64,000 bases of DNA from Bacillota bacterium (GTDB lineage: Bacteria > Bacillota > Bacilli > Paenibacillales > Paenibacillaceae). Positions 51,749 through 60,832 of this stretch are shown here, one piece after another. The stretch is from NCBI GenBank assembly GCA_023386495.1, contig JAEWJS010000190.1, positions 1-64,000 of the forward strand. The letters run 5' to 3'. Position 1 is the stretch's first letter. Every line of letters begins with the position of its first letter. The notes under the pieces are model-generated. The model was not told the origin of the DNA and ran no database searches. It saw only the letters and a program-made list of their open reading frames with translations. A program made the translations under genes and the position numbers.

Positions 51749-52468
51749 ATGACGAGGATTGACGAGATTGCGCCTGACGTATTTCGCATCTCCATTTTTT
51801 CGGAACAGGAGGATATGCAGTTCAATCATTTTCTGATCAGGGATGACGAGCCGCTATTATACCATGCCGGTTATAGAGCCATGTTCCCCGAGATGAGGGA
51901 TGCTGTTCGTACCTGAATCGATCCCGGCAAGCTCCGCTGGGTCGGGTTCAGCCACTTCGAATCGGATGAATGCGGCGCATTGAACGAGTGGCTGACGGTC
52001 GCTCCCCAGGCAGAGGCCGTCACGGGCATCGTAGGGGCTATGATCAATATTAACGACTTCGCGATCCGGCCCGCCCGTATTCTGGAGGATCGGGAAATTC
52101 TCAGCATCGGCAGCAAACAGCTGCGCTATTTGCGCACGCCGAATGTGCCCCACGGATGGGACGCAGGCTTATTCTTCGAGGAAACCGACAAGACGCTGTT
52201 CACCTCCGACCTGTTCCATCAGATGGGCGATGTGGAAGCGATCACGCAGAACAGCCTATCCGACCGATGCAGCGATACGCTAATCGGCATGCAGAACAGC
52301 CCATTCGCCGAATATATCCCTTATAGTCCGAAGGTAGATGGCATTCTTCGCGAGCTGGCCGACTACAACCCGCGAACGCTGGCCGTCATGCACGGGTCCT
52401 CGTTCTCGGGGGACGGGCGCAAAGCGATCCATGAGCTGTCTGACGTGTGGCGGAACGTGCTCGGGTAA
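51749..52468 (+). pseudogene. MBL-fold metallo-hydrolase (FprA-like) interrupted by in-frame TGA
   Basis: The frame from ATG 51749 to TAA 52466 codes for a complete 239-codon metallo-beta-lactamase-fold protein except for a TGA at codon 56 (51914-51916). Before it: I-S-I-F-S-E-Q-E and F-N-H-F-L-I-R-D-D-E-P-L-L-Y-H. After it: V-G-F-S-H-F-E-S-D-E-C-G, the H-x-E-x-D diiron motif of flavodiiron-type proteins, then T-S-D-L-F-H and M-H-G-S-S-F. Both halves are well conserved and in the same frame, so this is a single-base nonsense change or a sequencing error. If real, translation would stop before the metal site. Confidence 0.85.
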
Positions 52469-52477
52469 TGCGTTATA

Positions 52478-52509
52478 AGCGAGGGCCGTCCTTCTGGGCG
52501 GCCCTCGCT
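52478..52509. terminator. Hairpin between converging genes
   Basis: Perfect 11-bp stem AGCGAGGGCCG/CGGCCCTCGCT but no T-run on either strand; possibly a weak or factor-dependent terminator. Confidence 0.45.
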
Positions 52510-52524
52510 GACGTAATCACCCCA

Positions 52525-53631
52525 TTAGGAAGAAGGCTGGAATTCAGCCTCAATCAGCACGATCTCCGACCGCGTGCCGAGCCGTATCGGCGGCCCCCAG
52601 AAGCCGTAGCCCTGCGTGACAATCGAATGGAACTCTCCTCTCTGCAGCAAGCCCCAATCATTCTCGAAGATCAGGTTCGTGATCACGCTTCCTGGGAACA
52701 CTTGTCCACGATGCGTATGTCCCGACAGGACCAGGTCCACGCCTGCACGCTCTGCCTCATCAAGCGCATTAGGCTGGTGGTCCAGCAGGATAACCGGCTT
52801 GCTCCGATCCACCCCGCGCATGACCTCCTCGAGCGGCTGACGGTGCGAGTCGCTGTAATCCCTGCGTCCGACAAGCGTGAATCGGTCGTCCACCGTAACC
52901 GCCTCGTCATATAAGACATGAATGCCGCTGTCCGTGAGCGCAGCGATCAGCTGCTCAACGGAACCGTCATGCCGGTCATGATTGCCCAGCGTCGCATAGA
53001 CGCCGTAAGGCGCCTGCAGCTTGGACAGGGTCTGATCGATCCGTTGATCCAAAAACGGTCGAATGTCGTCGTCGAACAGATCCCCCGGCAGCAGAATGAT
53101 GTCGGGCTTCAGCGCATTCACCTCTTGCACGAGACGTTCCGCATGGCCTTGCCCGGACAACAGGCCAAAGTGCGTATCCGCCGCTGCCGCGATTCTCAAG
53201 GAGCCGGCCTGCTCCCCGCCGGCGATCTGAATCGCATATCGGCTAACCACGGGACTATACGCGTTGTACGTGCCGTAGAGCATGAGGAATACCGTAAGCG
53301 CCAGCGTCAAGCTGCCTGCCCACAGCTGCGTGCCGCGCCGCGGCAAGCGCGTATAACGAAGGACGATCACCGTCAAATGCGCGATCGGCACCAGCAGGAC
53401 TAGCAGGAAGAATACCGCCATCCAATATGCGCCGAGCTTCCCTAGAACGACGCTGCCCGACATGCGTCCGAACATGAAGGACGTGGCAACCATCGTCACG
53501 ACCACGATATATAACAGCTTGAACCGCCTGGTCGACATCTCCGGACGCAGCCAGCGATAGCCGCGCCAGCCGATGTAATAGACAAGCCCGCCGTAGATGA
53601 GCAAGGCGGTGATCCCGATGAAGATGAACAT
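52525..53631 (-). CDS. Membrane metallophosphoesterase
   Basis: A 368-residue calcineurin-like phosphoesterase. About four hydrophobic helices fill residues 1-135. The catalytic domain has the metal motifs A-D-T-H-F-G, P-G-D-L-F-D-D, L-G-N-H-D-R-H, L-L-D-H-Q-P and S-G-H-T-H-R-G-Q in the right order. It resembles YkuE/YaeI-type enzymes that may act on lipid pyrophosphates or UDP-diacylglucosamine; the substrate is uncertain. I use ATG 53631, with AGGGG eight bases upstream. Confidence 0.9.
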   Translation of the reverse strand: MFIFIGITALLIYGGLVYYIGWRGYRWLRPEMSTRRFKLLYIVVVTMVATSFMFGRMSGSVVLGKLGAYWMAVFFLLVLLVPIAHLTVIVLRYTRLPRRGTQLWAGSLTLALTVFLMLYGTYNAYSPVVSRYAIQIAGGEQAGSLRIAAAADTHFGLLSGQGHAERLVQEVNALKPDIILLPGDLFDDDIRPFLDQRIDQTLSKLQAPYGVYATLGNHDRHDGSVEQLIAALTDSGIHVLYDEAVTVDDRFTLVGRRDYSDSHRQPLEEVMRGVDRSKPVILLDHQPNALDEAERAGVDLVLSGHTHRGQVFPGSVITNLIFENDWGLLQRGEFHSIVTQGYGFWGPPIRLGTRSEIVLIEAEFQPSS

Positions 53632-53872
53632 ATGCATGACCCCTATTGTGTGCAAGAATTCTGCGCATCGCTCGAACGTACCGCGCATTCGCCGCTTATT
53701 TTACCAGAATGGGACGGCTTCCGCGAATGAACGACAGCTGCGCTGCACCGATCATTAAGAATACGAAGTAACTTCTATAGCTTAGCCGGTGTGCTGGGCT
53801 GGCGCTTTGGCGTATAGTTAAACAGAAGGTCAATCATTGGGATACAATATCGCGTATAACGGAGGTCATCGA

Positions 53873-55105
53873 ATGGGGAGCATGAATGCACTGACTCATC
53901 GCAAGGCAAGCCCAGCCATCCAGCTAGTGGACAAGAGCGGCAATCCGGTTGCAGGGCAAGAGGTCACGTTCCAACATACGAACCACAAGTTCAAGTTCGG
54001 CTGCGGCATCTTCGACGTCATCGAAGCTGCTAACCGGTACGGATCACCAGACAGACTCGCGTTCGTCGACCGAAAGATGGACATGTTCCTAGACGTCTTC
54101 AACTCGGCGACGCTGCCGTTCTACTGGGCGATGTTCGAACCCGAGAAGGGCAAGCCCCGGACCCAGCAGCTGCAGGCTGCCGCGCGGTGGCTCAAGGAAC
54201 GGAACATTGCGGTCAAAGGGCATCCGCTCTGCTGGCATACATTAGCGGCACCATGGCTGCTGGATATGAGCAACGAAGAGATTCTGCAGGCGCAGTTCGA
54301 CCGGATCGAACGCGATGTGACCGACTTCAAGGGATTGGTCGACACCTGGGACGTCATTAACGAAGTCGTCATTATGCCGATCTTCGATAAGTACGATAAC
54401 GGCATCACGCGCATCAGCCAAGATCTCGGCCGGGTCGGCATCATTAAGGAGATGTTCGCCAAGACGCGCGCTTACAACCCTGACGCGACGCTCCTGCTTA
54501 ACGACTTCAACACCTCCATCAATTATGAAATTCTGATCGACGGCTGCTTGAACGCCGGCATCCAGATCGATGCAATCGGCATCCAGTCGCACCAACATCA
54601 GGGGTACTGGGGACGTGCCAAGCTGGAAGAAGTGTTGGATCGATTCTCGCATTTCGGGTTACCGATCCATTTTACCGAGAATACGCTGACTTCCGGACAT
54701 ATTATGCCAGCCGACATCGAGGACCTGAACGACTATCAAATTCCGAAGTGGCCCTCTACGCCGGAGTACGAGGAGCGCCAAGCGAGGGAGATCGAAGAGA
54801 TGTACAGCGTCCTGTTCGCGCATCCGCTCGTGGAAGCGATCACGACCTGGAACTTCAGCGACGAAGGCGCGTGGCTCGGTGCACCGGCCGGCGTGGTGCG
54901 GCGCGACAACAGCCCTAAGCCTGCCTACGAGACCTTGAAGCGGCTGATTAAGGACGAATGGTCGACGCGCGGGACAAGCCTGACCGATGACAATGGCCGA
55001 TTCGCATTCGAGGGCTTCATCGGCGACTACCAGCTGACATTGAACGGCCAAAGCGTGAGCTTCACGGTCGACAAGGGCGCCGATACGATTCAGGTGGTCG
55101 TGTAA
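53873..55105 (+). CDS. GH10 endo-1,4-beta-xylanase, intracellular
   Basis: A 410-residue GH10 enzyme. A short N-terminal beta segment (12-45) leads to the barrel, with H-P-L-C-W-H (117-122), acid/base Glu164 in W-D-V-I-N-E and nucleophile Glu269 in H-F-T-E-N; S-H-Q-H follows strand 6 and W-N-F-S-D-E strand 8. Residues about 365-410 form a small C-terminal beta module (D-D-N-G-R-F-A-F-E-G-F). There is no signal peptide, so it probably trims imported xylo-oligosaccharides in the cytoplasm. ATG 53873 follows GGAGGTCATCGA. Monocistronic, with a terminator at 55121. Confidence 0.92.
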   Translation: MGSMNALTHRKASPAIQLVDKSGNPVAGQEVTFQHTNHKFKFGCGIFDVIEAANRYGSPDRLAFVDRKMDMFLDVFNSATLPFYWAMFEPEKGKPRTQQLQAAARWLKERNIAVKGHPLCWHTLAAPWLLDMSNEEILQAQFDRIERDVTDFKGLVDTWDVINEVVIMPIFDKYDNGITRISQDLGRVGIIKEMFAKTRAYNPDATLLLNDFNTSINYEILIDGCLNAGIQIDAIGIQSHQHQGYWGRAKLEEVLDRFSHFGLPIHFTENTLTSGHIMPADIEDLNDYQIPKWPSTPEYEERQAREIEEMYSVLFAHPLVEAITTWNFSDEGAWLGAPAGVVRRDNSPKPAYETLKRLIKDEWSTRGTSLTDDNGRFAFEGFIGDYQLTLNGQSVSFTVDKGADTIQVVV

Positions 55106-55120
55106 TACGGCTCTATAACA

Positions 55121-55157
55121 AGAGGAACCAGCCCCCTCCCGGGATGCTGGCTCCTCT
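55121..55157 (+). terminator. Terminator after GH10 gene
   Basis: AGAGGA-a-CCAGC paired with GCTGG-c-TCCTCT, loop CCCCTCCCGGGAT, then TCTTGCT. Confidence 0.75.
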
Positions 55158-55166
55158 TCTTGCTAT

Positions 55167-56273
55167 CTATAGGGCTCGCGGTTCGTACTCGAAAGGTGCC
55201 TCACTGGAGTAAATCTCGTGGAACAAGCCCATATACGTAATATCGTCCTCCACGCACTTGATGCGGTAGGACAGCTCCTCATCGCATTCCGGCTCTTCGC
55301 CGCTGCGGCGCATGTCCTCGAATGCCTCCATAATGGCTTCCATCTGATTGACTTGAATGAACAGCGGCAGCTTCGCCAGCATCGCGTCATCGAGCTCCGT
55401 CTCGGACCTGTACCCCTCGAGTGCTGCCGTAAAGTAATCCTCCATGAACTTCCGGCGCTTGCCGGCGTCCGGCTCGAATTGAATCCACCCGACGCCATTC
55501 ATCCAGAGGCTTGCCAGGTCGAACATATACCAACAGTAACAGGCATTATCGAAGTCATACACGGTTATCTGCCCATCGGTATAATCGATCGAATAGTTCC
55601 CGTCATTGTAGTCAAAATGGACCAGCCCGTAATTGTTCCGGTCCTTGTCCAAGCCATCCAACGCGTGAAGGAGCGCTAGAAGCTTCTCCTGGAGCAGCGG
55701 CAGCGAAGCCGGGATCAGCCGTTCGATCGATTCGGCGTTGTACTTGTCCGAGAAGCTATATCGACGGTGGCGGTCAGGCACATAAGCCTTGGACAGCTGA
55801 TGCAGCTTCCCTAGCACTTTGCCGGTATTGGTATAGTACTCGGTAATCGGGACGCCTTCCCGGTATTGATAATGATTGTCTGCGAGTCCCCGGCCTCTCG
55901 CTTTGGTGAACACGGCGATATAGTAGGCGCGGCCATGATGCTCCAGCTCTTCGAGCAGATTCCCCTGCCGGGAACTGACGACGTTCGAGACGCTGCCGCC
56001 ATGCTCGAATAGGTACCTCACGTACGCTAATTCAGCAAGGTAATCTTCTCGGCTTCTGCCGCCAAGGTAGGCGATTCTGACCATCAGCGCTTCGTCGCCT
56101 TCTCGTTCGCAGGCATAGACGACGTTACGTCCTCCGTCATGCGCCTCCACCGGCTTGAATGCATACCCGTCTAGCCCATACAGCTCTGCGACTAACGGAA
56201 GCAAGTGTTCGTTACGAATTGCAACAACCTCGTTATGGTGTATACGATCTCCTCCAATCAAATTCGCTTGCAA
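55167..56273 (-). CDS. Aminoglycoside-phosphotransferase-fold kinase
   Basis: A 368-residue (at most) protein of the APH/choline kinase/homoserine kinase superfamily. The Brenner motif is V-H-F-D-Y-N-D-G-N near residue 218 with the catalytic aspartate, and V-Y-D-F-D-N-A near 238 holds the metal aspartate. K-x-R-G-R-G-L-A near 124 lies in the lid. The true start is unclear: TTG 56273 has a crowded GGGAG site, while GGAGGAG at 56256-56250 points to an initiation near 56243, where only ATA is in frame. A 16-codon open frame with its own ATG overlaps the beginning. Substrate unknown. Confidence 0.8.
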   Translation of the reverse strand: MQANLIGGDRIHHNEVVAIRNEHLLPLVAELYGLDGYAFKPVEAHDGGRNVVYACEREGDEALMVRIAYLGGRSREDYLAELAYVRYLFEHGGSVSNVVSSRQGNLLEELEHHGRAYYIAVFTKARGRGLADNHYQYREGVPITEYYTNTGKVLGKLHQLSKAYVPDRHRRYSFSDKYNAESIERLIPASLPLLQEKLLALLHALDGLDKDRNNYGLVHFDYNDGNYSIDYTDGQITVYDFDNACYCWYMFDLASLWMNGVGWIQFEPDAGKRRKFMEDYFTAALEGYRSETELDDAMLAKLPLFIQVNQMEAIMEAFEDMRRSGEEPECDEELSYRIKCVEDDITYMGLFHEIYSSEAPFEYEPRAL

Positions 56274-56308
56274 CGACTCCCAGCACCGATGATGAATTTA
56301 TTGAACAT
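56258..56308 (-). CDS. Possible 16-residue leader peptide
   Basis: ATG TTC AAT AAA opens a 16-codon frame (M-F-N-K-F-I-I-G-A-G-S-R-C-K-R-I) that ends two bases before GGAGGAG of the APH-fold gene. Its own ribosome site is weak (AAAGGCG). It could couple or attenuate translation of the kinase, or be chance. Confidence 0.3.
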   Translation of the reverse strand: MFNKFIIGAGSRCKRI

Positions 56309-56378
56309 ATACACCACGCCTTTCGTTTATCGATAGTTCGACTATACATCGAGGGTTGTTCCGCGTTCTAGGTAAAGT

Positions 56379-56762
56379 TTATTTATAATCGATTCGTTGG
56401 TCTGCCCAGCCATCATATCGTTCTCTAGCCTGCTGCACGATTCCGTAATGATCGGAGGCCCAATCCTTCAACATCTTCATGATCGGGAGCAGCGACTCGC
56501 CTAACGGAGTGAGCGAGTATTCGGTGATCGGCGGGACTGCGGGTATAAGCTTCCGGTTCACGAGCCCATCGCGCTCCAGCTGCTTTAGGGTCTGGGTCAG
56601 CATTTTCTGCGAAATCCCCTCAATGCGTCTCTTGATCTCCCCGTAGCGAATCTTGCCATCCTCCATTGCATAGATCACGAGCGCGGTCCATTTGTTCGAG
56701 ATCATATCGAGCACATGGCCATAACTGCATGCTTCAAGGGATATGTCCGGCTTCCTTCTCAT
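56379..56762 (-). CDS. HxlR-family transcriptional regulator
   Basis: A 127-residue winged-helix regulator of the HxlR family: C-S-Y-G-H-V-L-D-M-I-S-N-K-W-T-A-L-V-I-Y (the family cysteine and helix 1), R-I-E-G-I-S-Q-K-M-L-T-Q-T-L-K-Q-L-E as recognition region, and Y-S-L-T-P-L-G wing. These respond to aldehydes, quinones or disulfide stress. It stands divergent from the quinone-oxidoreductase-like gene, whose transcription it likely controls. Confidence 0.93.
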   Translation of the reverse strand: MRRKPDISLEACSYGHVLDMISNKWTALVIYAMEDGKIRYGEIKRRIEGISQKMLTQTLKQLERDGLVNRKLIPAVPPITEYSLTPLGESLLPIMKMLKDWASDHYGIVQQARERYDGWADQRIDYK

Positions 56763-56806
56763 GCCTCGCTGCTCCTCTCCTCCTACGCACCTTTTCGTTC
56801 GTATGC

Positions 56807-56818
56807 CACTTTAAAGTG
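56807..56818. promoter_or_regulatory. Palindrome CACTTTAAAGTG between HxlR and oxidoreductase genes
   Basis: A perfect 12-bp palindrome 45 bp before the HxlR start in the 122-bp divergent gap; together with GTATGCGTATTAC at 56839-56851 it is a candidate HxlR site. Confidence 0.4.
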
Positions 56819-56884
56819 CCGCGTTACCTAATTTTAGTATGCGTATTACACTGTGTCTATATCGGATGAAGGAGTGAAGGATGC

Positions 56885-57898
56885 ATGAAGGCATATGTAT
56901 TGCAGGGCGGTTTCGGTCTCGATCACTTGCACGAGATGGAGCTGGAGATCCCTTCCCCCCGGCCCGGCCAGGTGCTGATCCGCATGAAGGCCGTCTCCCT
57001 GAATGCCCGCGATATCGGCGTTATCGACGGGTTCTATGAACCGAATCGAACGGCTCCGCTGATCCCGGTCTCTGACGGCGTCGGTGAGGTAGTTGCCGTG
57101 GGGGAATCCGCTGGCAAGTTCGAATTGGGGGCTCGCGTCAGTCCCATATTCACGCAGAGCTGGACAAGCGGCGAACCCACGCAGGCGAACTGGGTCACGA
57201 CCTTGGGCAGCCCGCTCGACGGACTGCTCGCCGAATATGCCGTATTCCCCGAAGAGGCGTTAGTCCGCGTGCCCGCATATTTGACCGACGAGGAGGCCGC
57301 GACATTGCCCTGCGCTGCAGTTACCGCGTGGCACGCGCTTGCAGAGGAGGGACGGGTTAGGCCCGGCGACACGATCGTCGTGCAGGGCACCGGAGGCGTA
57401 TCCCTATTCGCGCTGCAATTCGCCAAGCAGCTCGGCGCCAGGGTCATCATCACGTCCAGCAGCGATGACAAGCTGGAGCGAGCGAAGGCGCTCGGTGCCG
57501 ACTACGGCATCAACTACCGAACGAATCCCGAATGGGATACCGCCGTGCTCGCCTACACCGAAGGCGTGGGAGCGGACCATATCATCGATCTCGGCGGCGG
57601 ATCCACGCTTAATCGTTCGGTTGCGGCGCTGAAGGTCGGGGGGCAGATCAGTATCGTCGGCATCTTATCGGGCGCCGAAGTCGAGGGCTTCTCGATTATT
57701 CCCGCCCTATTGCGCAAGGCCAGGCTGCAGGCCATCAACGTCGGCAGTCGGGTAATGTTCGAGCGAATGAATGGCGCCATCGAGCAGTATTCCTTACGTC
57801 CGGTCATCGATCGAACGTTCTCGTATGGACAGTCGCTCGATGCCCTCCGGTACTTGGCGAAGGGGACGGCGTTCGGGAAAATCTGCATCGTATTCTAG
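56885..57898 (+). CDS. Zinc-independent medium-chain dehydrogenase (NADPH:quinone reductase-like)
   Basis: A 337-residue MDR-family enzyme. P-L-I-P-V-S-D-G-V-G-E-V-V and N-A-R-D in the catalytic domain lack the zinc cysteines and histidine of alcohol dehydrogenases. The nucleotide-binding loop G-T-G-G-V-S-L-F (about 168-175) and H-I-I-D-L-G-G follow. The divergent HxlR regulator is the usual neighbour of such stress-induced reductases. Confidence 0.9.
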   Translation: MKAYVLQGGFGLDHLHEMELEIPSPRPGQVLIRMKAVSLNARDIGVIDGFYEPNRTAPLIPVSDGVGEVVAVGESAGKFELGARVSPIFTQSWTSGEPTQANWVTTLGSPLDGLLAEYAVFPEEALVRVPAYLTDEEAATLPCAAVTAWHALAEEGRVRPGDTIVVQGTGGVSLFALQFAKQLGARVIITSSSDDKLERAKALGADYGINYRTNPEWDTAVLAYTEGVGADHIIDLGGGSTLNRSVAALKVGGQISIVGILSGAEVEGFSIIPALLRKARLQAINVGSRVMFERMNGAIEQYSLRPVIDRTFSYGQSLDALRYLAKGTAFGKICIVF

Positions 57899-57918
57899 TA
57901 TTCAATAGCGCTGCAATG

Positions 57919-57957
57919 GACCAAGAGTCGCCCCATCCGCTGGGGCGACTCTTGGTC
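57919..57957. terminator. Bidirectional terminator, 16-bp perfect stem
   Basis: GACCAAGAGTCGCCCC paired with its exact complement around ATCCGCT, between converging genes; T-runs are short on both sides. Confidence 0.8.
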
Positions 57958-57964
57958 TATCCTC

Positions 57965-58387
57965 TTAACTCTCGAGCTCCGTATAAATCTGGAACGTCAC
58001 GCCGAATTGATCCGTTACATCGCCGAATCCGGGGCTGAAGGGCTCCTCTCGGAACGGCAGATTCACTTGGCCGTTATCCCGCAAGGCTTCGAAGATCCGT
58101 CTGGATTGCCCGACGCTGTTCGTCGTGATGCAGATCGTGACCCTTTTGCCGGCGGCGATCGTCTGCCCGCCCGGCGAATCGGAGAACATGAGCTCGGCTT
58201 CACCGACTCGCAGCTTCGCGTGCGCCACGAGATCCTTCAGCTCGTCATTGAACGTATCGGGCATGTTCGGCATATCACCGTATGTAGCCATGGAGATTAC
58301 CTCTGCACCGAGGGCTTTTCCATAGAACGCAATAGCCTCCTTGACCTGTCCCTCCAATGTAATATAAGGGGTGAGCTTGACCGTCAT
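57965..58387 (-). CDS. PhnB-like VOC-family protein
   Basis: A 140-residue VOC protein of the PhnB branch (L-T-P-Y-I-T-L-E-G-Q-V-K-E-A-I-A-F-Y-G-K-A-L-G-A-E, then L-M-F-S-D-S-P and F-G-D-V-T-D-Q-F-G-V-T-F). It is related to, but distinct from, the protein at 40812. ATG 58387 follows GGAGGAATAAGGA. Function unknown. Confidence 0.9.
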   Translation of the reverse strand: MTVKLTPYITLEGQVKEAIAFYGKALGAEVISMATYGDMPNMPDTFNDELKDLVAHAKLRVGEAELMFSDSPGGQTIAAGKRVTICITTNSVGQSRRIFEALRDNGQVNLPFREEPFSPGFGDVTDQFGVTFQIYTELES

Positions 58388-58479
58388 TCCTTATTCCTCC
58401 TCGAGATGGGATTGAATCCGACGATAGGCGGTTCATAAGGATAGACGTTCTAGCCGGTGCAGAATCATCGGTATGCTGG

Positions 58480-59538
58480 TTATATGTTTTCGTATAAAAG
58501 CAGCTGTTCCGCCTTCCAATGCAATTCCCACACGTTGCAAGTCTGATTCCCGAGGATGACGCTCGTCGTCTCGAGCTCCGGATAGTACGCGAACATCGCG
58601 GCCACGCCTGCATTGGACCCGTCCTTGAACATCCGGATCAGCTTGCCCGCATGGTCATAAGCAAAGTGGAATCCATACCCGTTCACAATCGATCCCCATT
58701 CGTATTCCCGCACGATGTCGACCTGCGGCTTCATGATAGCCTGCGTCATCGCGCCTGACAGCAGCTTCCCACCCACCAAGGCACGCATGAACAGGTCAAG
58801 GTCGCCAACCGTCGTGTAAGCTCCCCCATCCGATGTGCCGATCGGCGGGAATGCATAGATGTTCTTCTTCCACGACACGCTGCCGTCTTCCTCGTAAACC
58901 GCGTCGTAACCTTCTGCCGCCGCACAGTCGCCCGTATCTTTGGCCATGAAGGACGTCTGGTTCATCCCGCAAGCTTGGAAAATGTTCTCGGCGACATAAT
59001 CGCGATAGCTTCTGCCGGTGATTCGCTCGATGGCAAGCCCTAGAAGCACATAGGCGCAGTTATTATAGCTCACATTCGTTCCCGCTCGGAACTTCGGCTC
59101 CTTGTAAGCGAACTGCGGAATGAAGTCGATGCAATTCCTAATCGAGTAGTTCGGCTTGCTGACGAACAACGCTTCATAGCTCTCGCCCAGTTCTTCATCC
59201 GCGTCATCCGCTATGCCGGAAGTGTGCGTGAGCAGGTGCGCGATCGTAACATCCGCCTTGATGCTCGTCCCGCTCAAGTCGACCACATCCGTAATGCGAG
59301 CATCCAGCTTCAATCGTGCCTGATCAATAAGCTGCAGGACCGCCGTTGCCGTGAACAGCTTCGTAATCGAGGCCGTGTCGAACATCGTTCGAATCGTGTT
59401 CGGCACCTGGAATCCCCTATGGGCGTAGCCGTATGCACCCTCGAATATCGTGGCTTCGCTGCCCTGGATAAGTGCTGCCCCCGCGAAATGATGCTCCTTG
59501 CTATACTGGTCAAAAAGCGTCCTCAATTCCCTCTCCAT
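58480..59538 (-). CDS. Class C beta-lactamase-like serine hydrolase
   Basis: A 352-residue beta-lactamase/DD-peptidase-fold hydrolase: S-I-T-K with nucleophile Ser57 and Lys60, Y-N-N at 158-160 as the second motif, and H-T-S-G near 105. The third K-T-G-like motif is not obvious. No signal peptide is visible, so it is probably a cytoplasmic esterase or peptidase rather than a resistance enzyme. ATG 59538 follows GAGGGGGAG. Confidence 0.9.
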   Translation of the reverse strand: MERELRTLFDQYSKEHHFAGAALIQGSEATIFEGAYGYAHRGFQVPNTIRTMFDTASITKLFTATAVLQLIDQARLKLDARITDVVDLSGTSIKADVTIAHLLTHTSGIADDADEELGESYEALFVSKPNYSIRNCIDFIPQFAYKEPKFRAGTNVSYNNCAYVLLGLAIERITGRSYRDYVAENIFQACGMNQTSFMAKDTGDCAAAEGYDAVYEEDGSVSWKKNIYAFPPIGTSDGGAYTTVGDLDLFMRALVGGKLLSGAMTQAIMKPQVDIVREYEWGSIVNGYGFHFAYDHAGKLIRMFKDGSNAGVAAMFAYYPELETTSVILGNQTCNVWELHWKAEQLLLYENI

Positions 59539-59604
59539 GCCATCTCCCCCTCGTATAGCGCTATAATCTAAATCTACAACGCCGGAGGCGGAATGTGGCG
59601 GTAA

Positions 59605-60630
59605 TTATCGGGTATAGCTGTTTTTGCCTGGCACCGCGGCTTCCTCCCACCAGACATAGTACGTGCCTAGCAACTGCTGCAGTTCTTCCATCATTGCAGG
59701 GATATCCTGCGACAGCTCGGCAATAGACACGCCGTCGACGAGCGGCATGGCAAGATAGAGCTTGCGCATCATGGCGGCCTCTGCCGGTCCAACAGGCCGC
59801 TCCCGCGTTACGCGGATCCGCCATGACGCCATCAGCAGTCTCTCATATTCCTCACGCGTGTCACCGTCGCTCTGGAGCAGATGTTCAATATGCGCATCCG
59901 TCATGGCGGGCAATCGCGCGACATCGAGTGCACCTCGGTCGATAAGCCTGCGAACCAGCTTCCGCATGATCGCGTTCGCGCCGATGTTCGCCGCAGAAGC
60001 ATGCATATGCGCCTCTTCCCGGATGAGCCCGGCAATGCGCTTGCCTGCTTCCAGCGTGAACTGAAGGCTGCCGTTCCTGTAATCCGCCTCCTTCAAGAGC
60101 TCGCTTGCCGCGCAGGGCAGATAGCCTCCTACATAAGCGCTCCGAACCCACGAGTCCAGATGATCCGCATGCAGATGGCCCTCCTGATTCCGCAATAAAC
60201 TGCGTCGCGTGCCTTCGATGTAGTCCATAACCGCTGCGGCATCGATGCCCGCAGGGGTTAGAATCGCAGCCATTTCCTCCGAAAATACGGCTTGCCGCGT
60301 CCAGGGATGGTGGTCCACGCCCTCCAGCGATTCCAGCGTATGGCTGAACGGCGCATGCCCGATATCGTGCAGCAGCGCCGCCGCTCGCAACGTGCGGTTG
60401 TCCGGCTCATAATGCGCGACAAGCGCGAATACGCCCAGCGTATGCTGCAAGCGGCTGTAGGTATGGTGGGAGCTGACGTAGAATGCGCCGCCATGCCTTA
60501 CATGATGCAACCGGCGTACGGCCGTGCTGCGCAGTAGCTCTTGTTCATGGCCGAACAGCGGGATCGTCAGCCGCCATAGCGGCTCATAGAGTTCATCAAG
60601 CGCGCCATCGAATCGTAGTCGATAATCCAA
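59605..60630 (-). CDS. HD-domain phosphohydrolase (dGTPase/YwfO-like)
   Basis: A 341-residue HD-superfamily protein: metal histidine His63 in R-L-Q-H-T-L-G, His88-Asp89 in L-L-H-D-I-G-H-A-P-F-S-H, and the distal aspartate in H-A-D-H-L-D. The F-S-H-T-L-E stretch is that of the dGTPase/SAMHD1-like and YdhJ/YwfO groups acting on (d)NTPs. I read TTG 60630 as start, with GGAGGG nine bases upstream. Confidence 0.9.
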   Translation of the reverse strand: MDYRLRFDGALDELYEPLWRLTIPLFGHEQELLRSTAVRRLHHVRHGGAFYVSSHHTYSRLQHTLGVFALVAHYEPDNRTLRAAALLHDIGHAPFSHTLESLEGVDHHPWTRQAVFSEEMAAILTPAGIDAAAVMDYIEGTRRSLLRNQEGHLHADHLDSWVRSAYVGGYLPCAASELLKEADYRNGSLQFTLEAGKRIAGLIREEAHMHASAANIGANAIMRKLVRRLIDRGALDVARLPAMTDAHIEHLLQSDGDTREEYERLLMASWRIRVTRERPVGPAEAAMMRKLYLAMPLVDGVSIAELSQDIPAMMEELQQLLGTYYVWWEEAAVPGKNSYTR

Positions 60631-60775
60631 TTCAGCAATCCCTCCGATATCTGGCTATGTACTATAGTGTAATACATACCTTCCTCGCCCGCGATCTCCA
60701 TCAGCCATGATAACTAGATGCAACCTCGACTTAAGTCTAACCCTCCATCATCCCTTGGCAGGTTTTCGGAAGCGA

Positions 60776-60799
60776 TTGACTATCGTACACTAGGGTCAA
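60776..60799 (+). promoter_or_regulatory. TTGAC...GTCAA dyad before the DUF4097 gene
   Basis: TTGAC (60776-60780) and GTCAA (60795-60799) are separated by TATCGTACACTAGG, the shape of MerR-type operators, 34 bp before the start. It is also a possible -35. Confidence 0.3.
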
Positions 60800-60832
60800 C
60801 AAGCATTCGAGCTGAAGGGGAGTTAACCAATC

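Noticed and set aside
51914..51916. Selenocysteine codon
   Set aside because: The position is not a conserved cysteine, lies before the metal site, and no SECIS-like hairpin is evident directly downstream.
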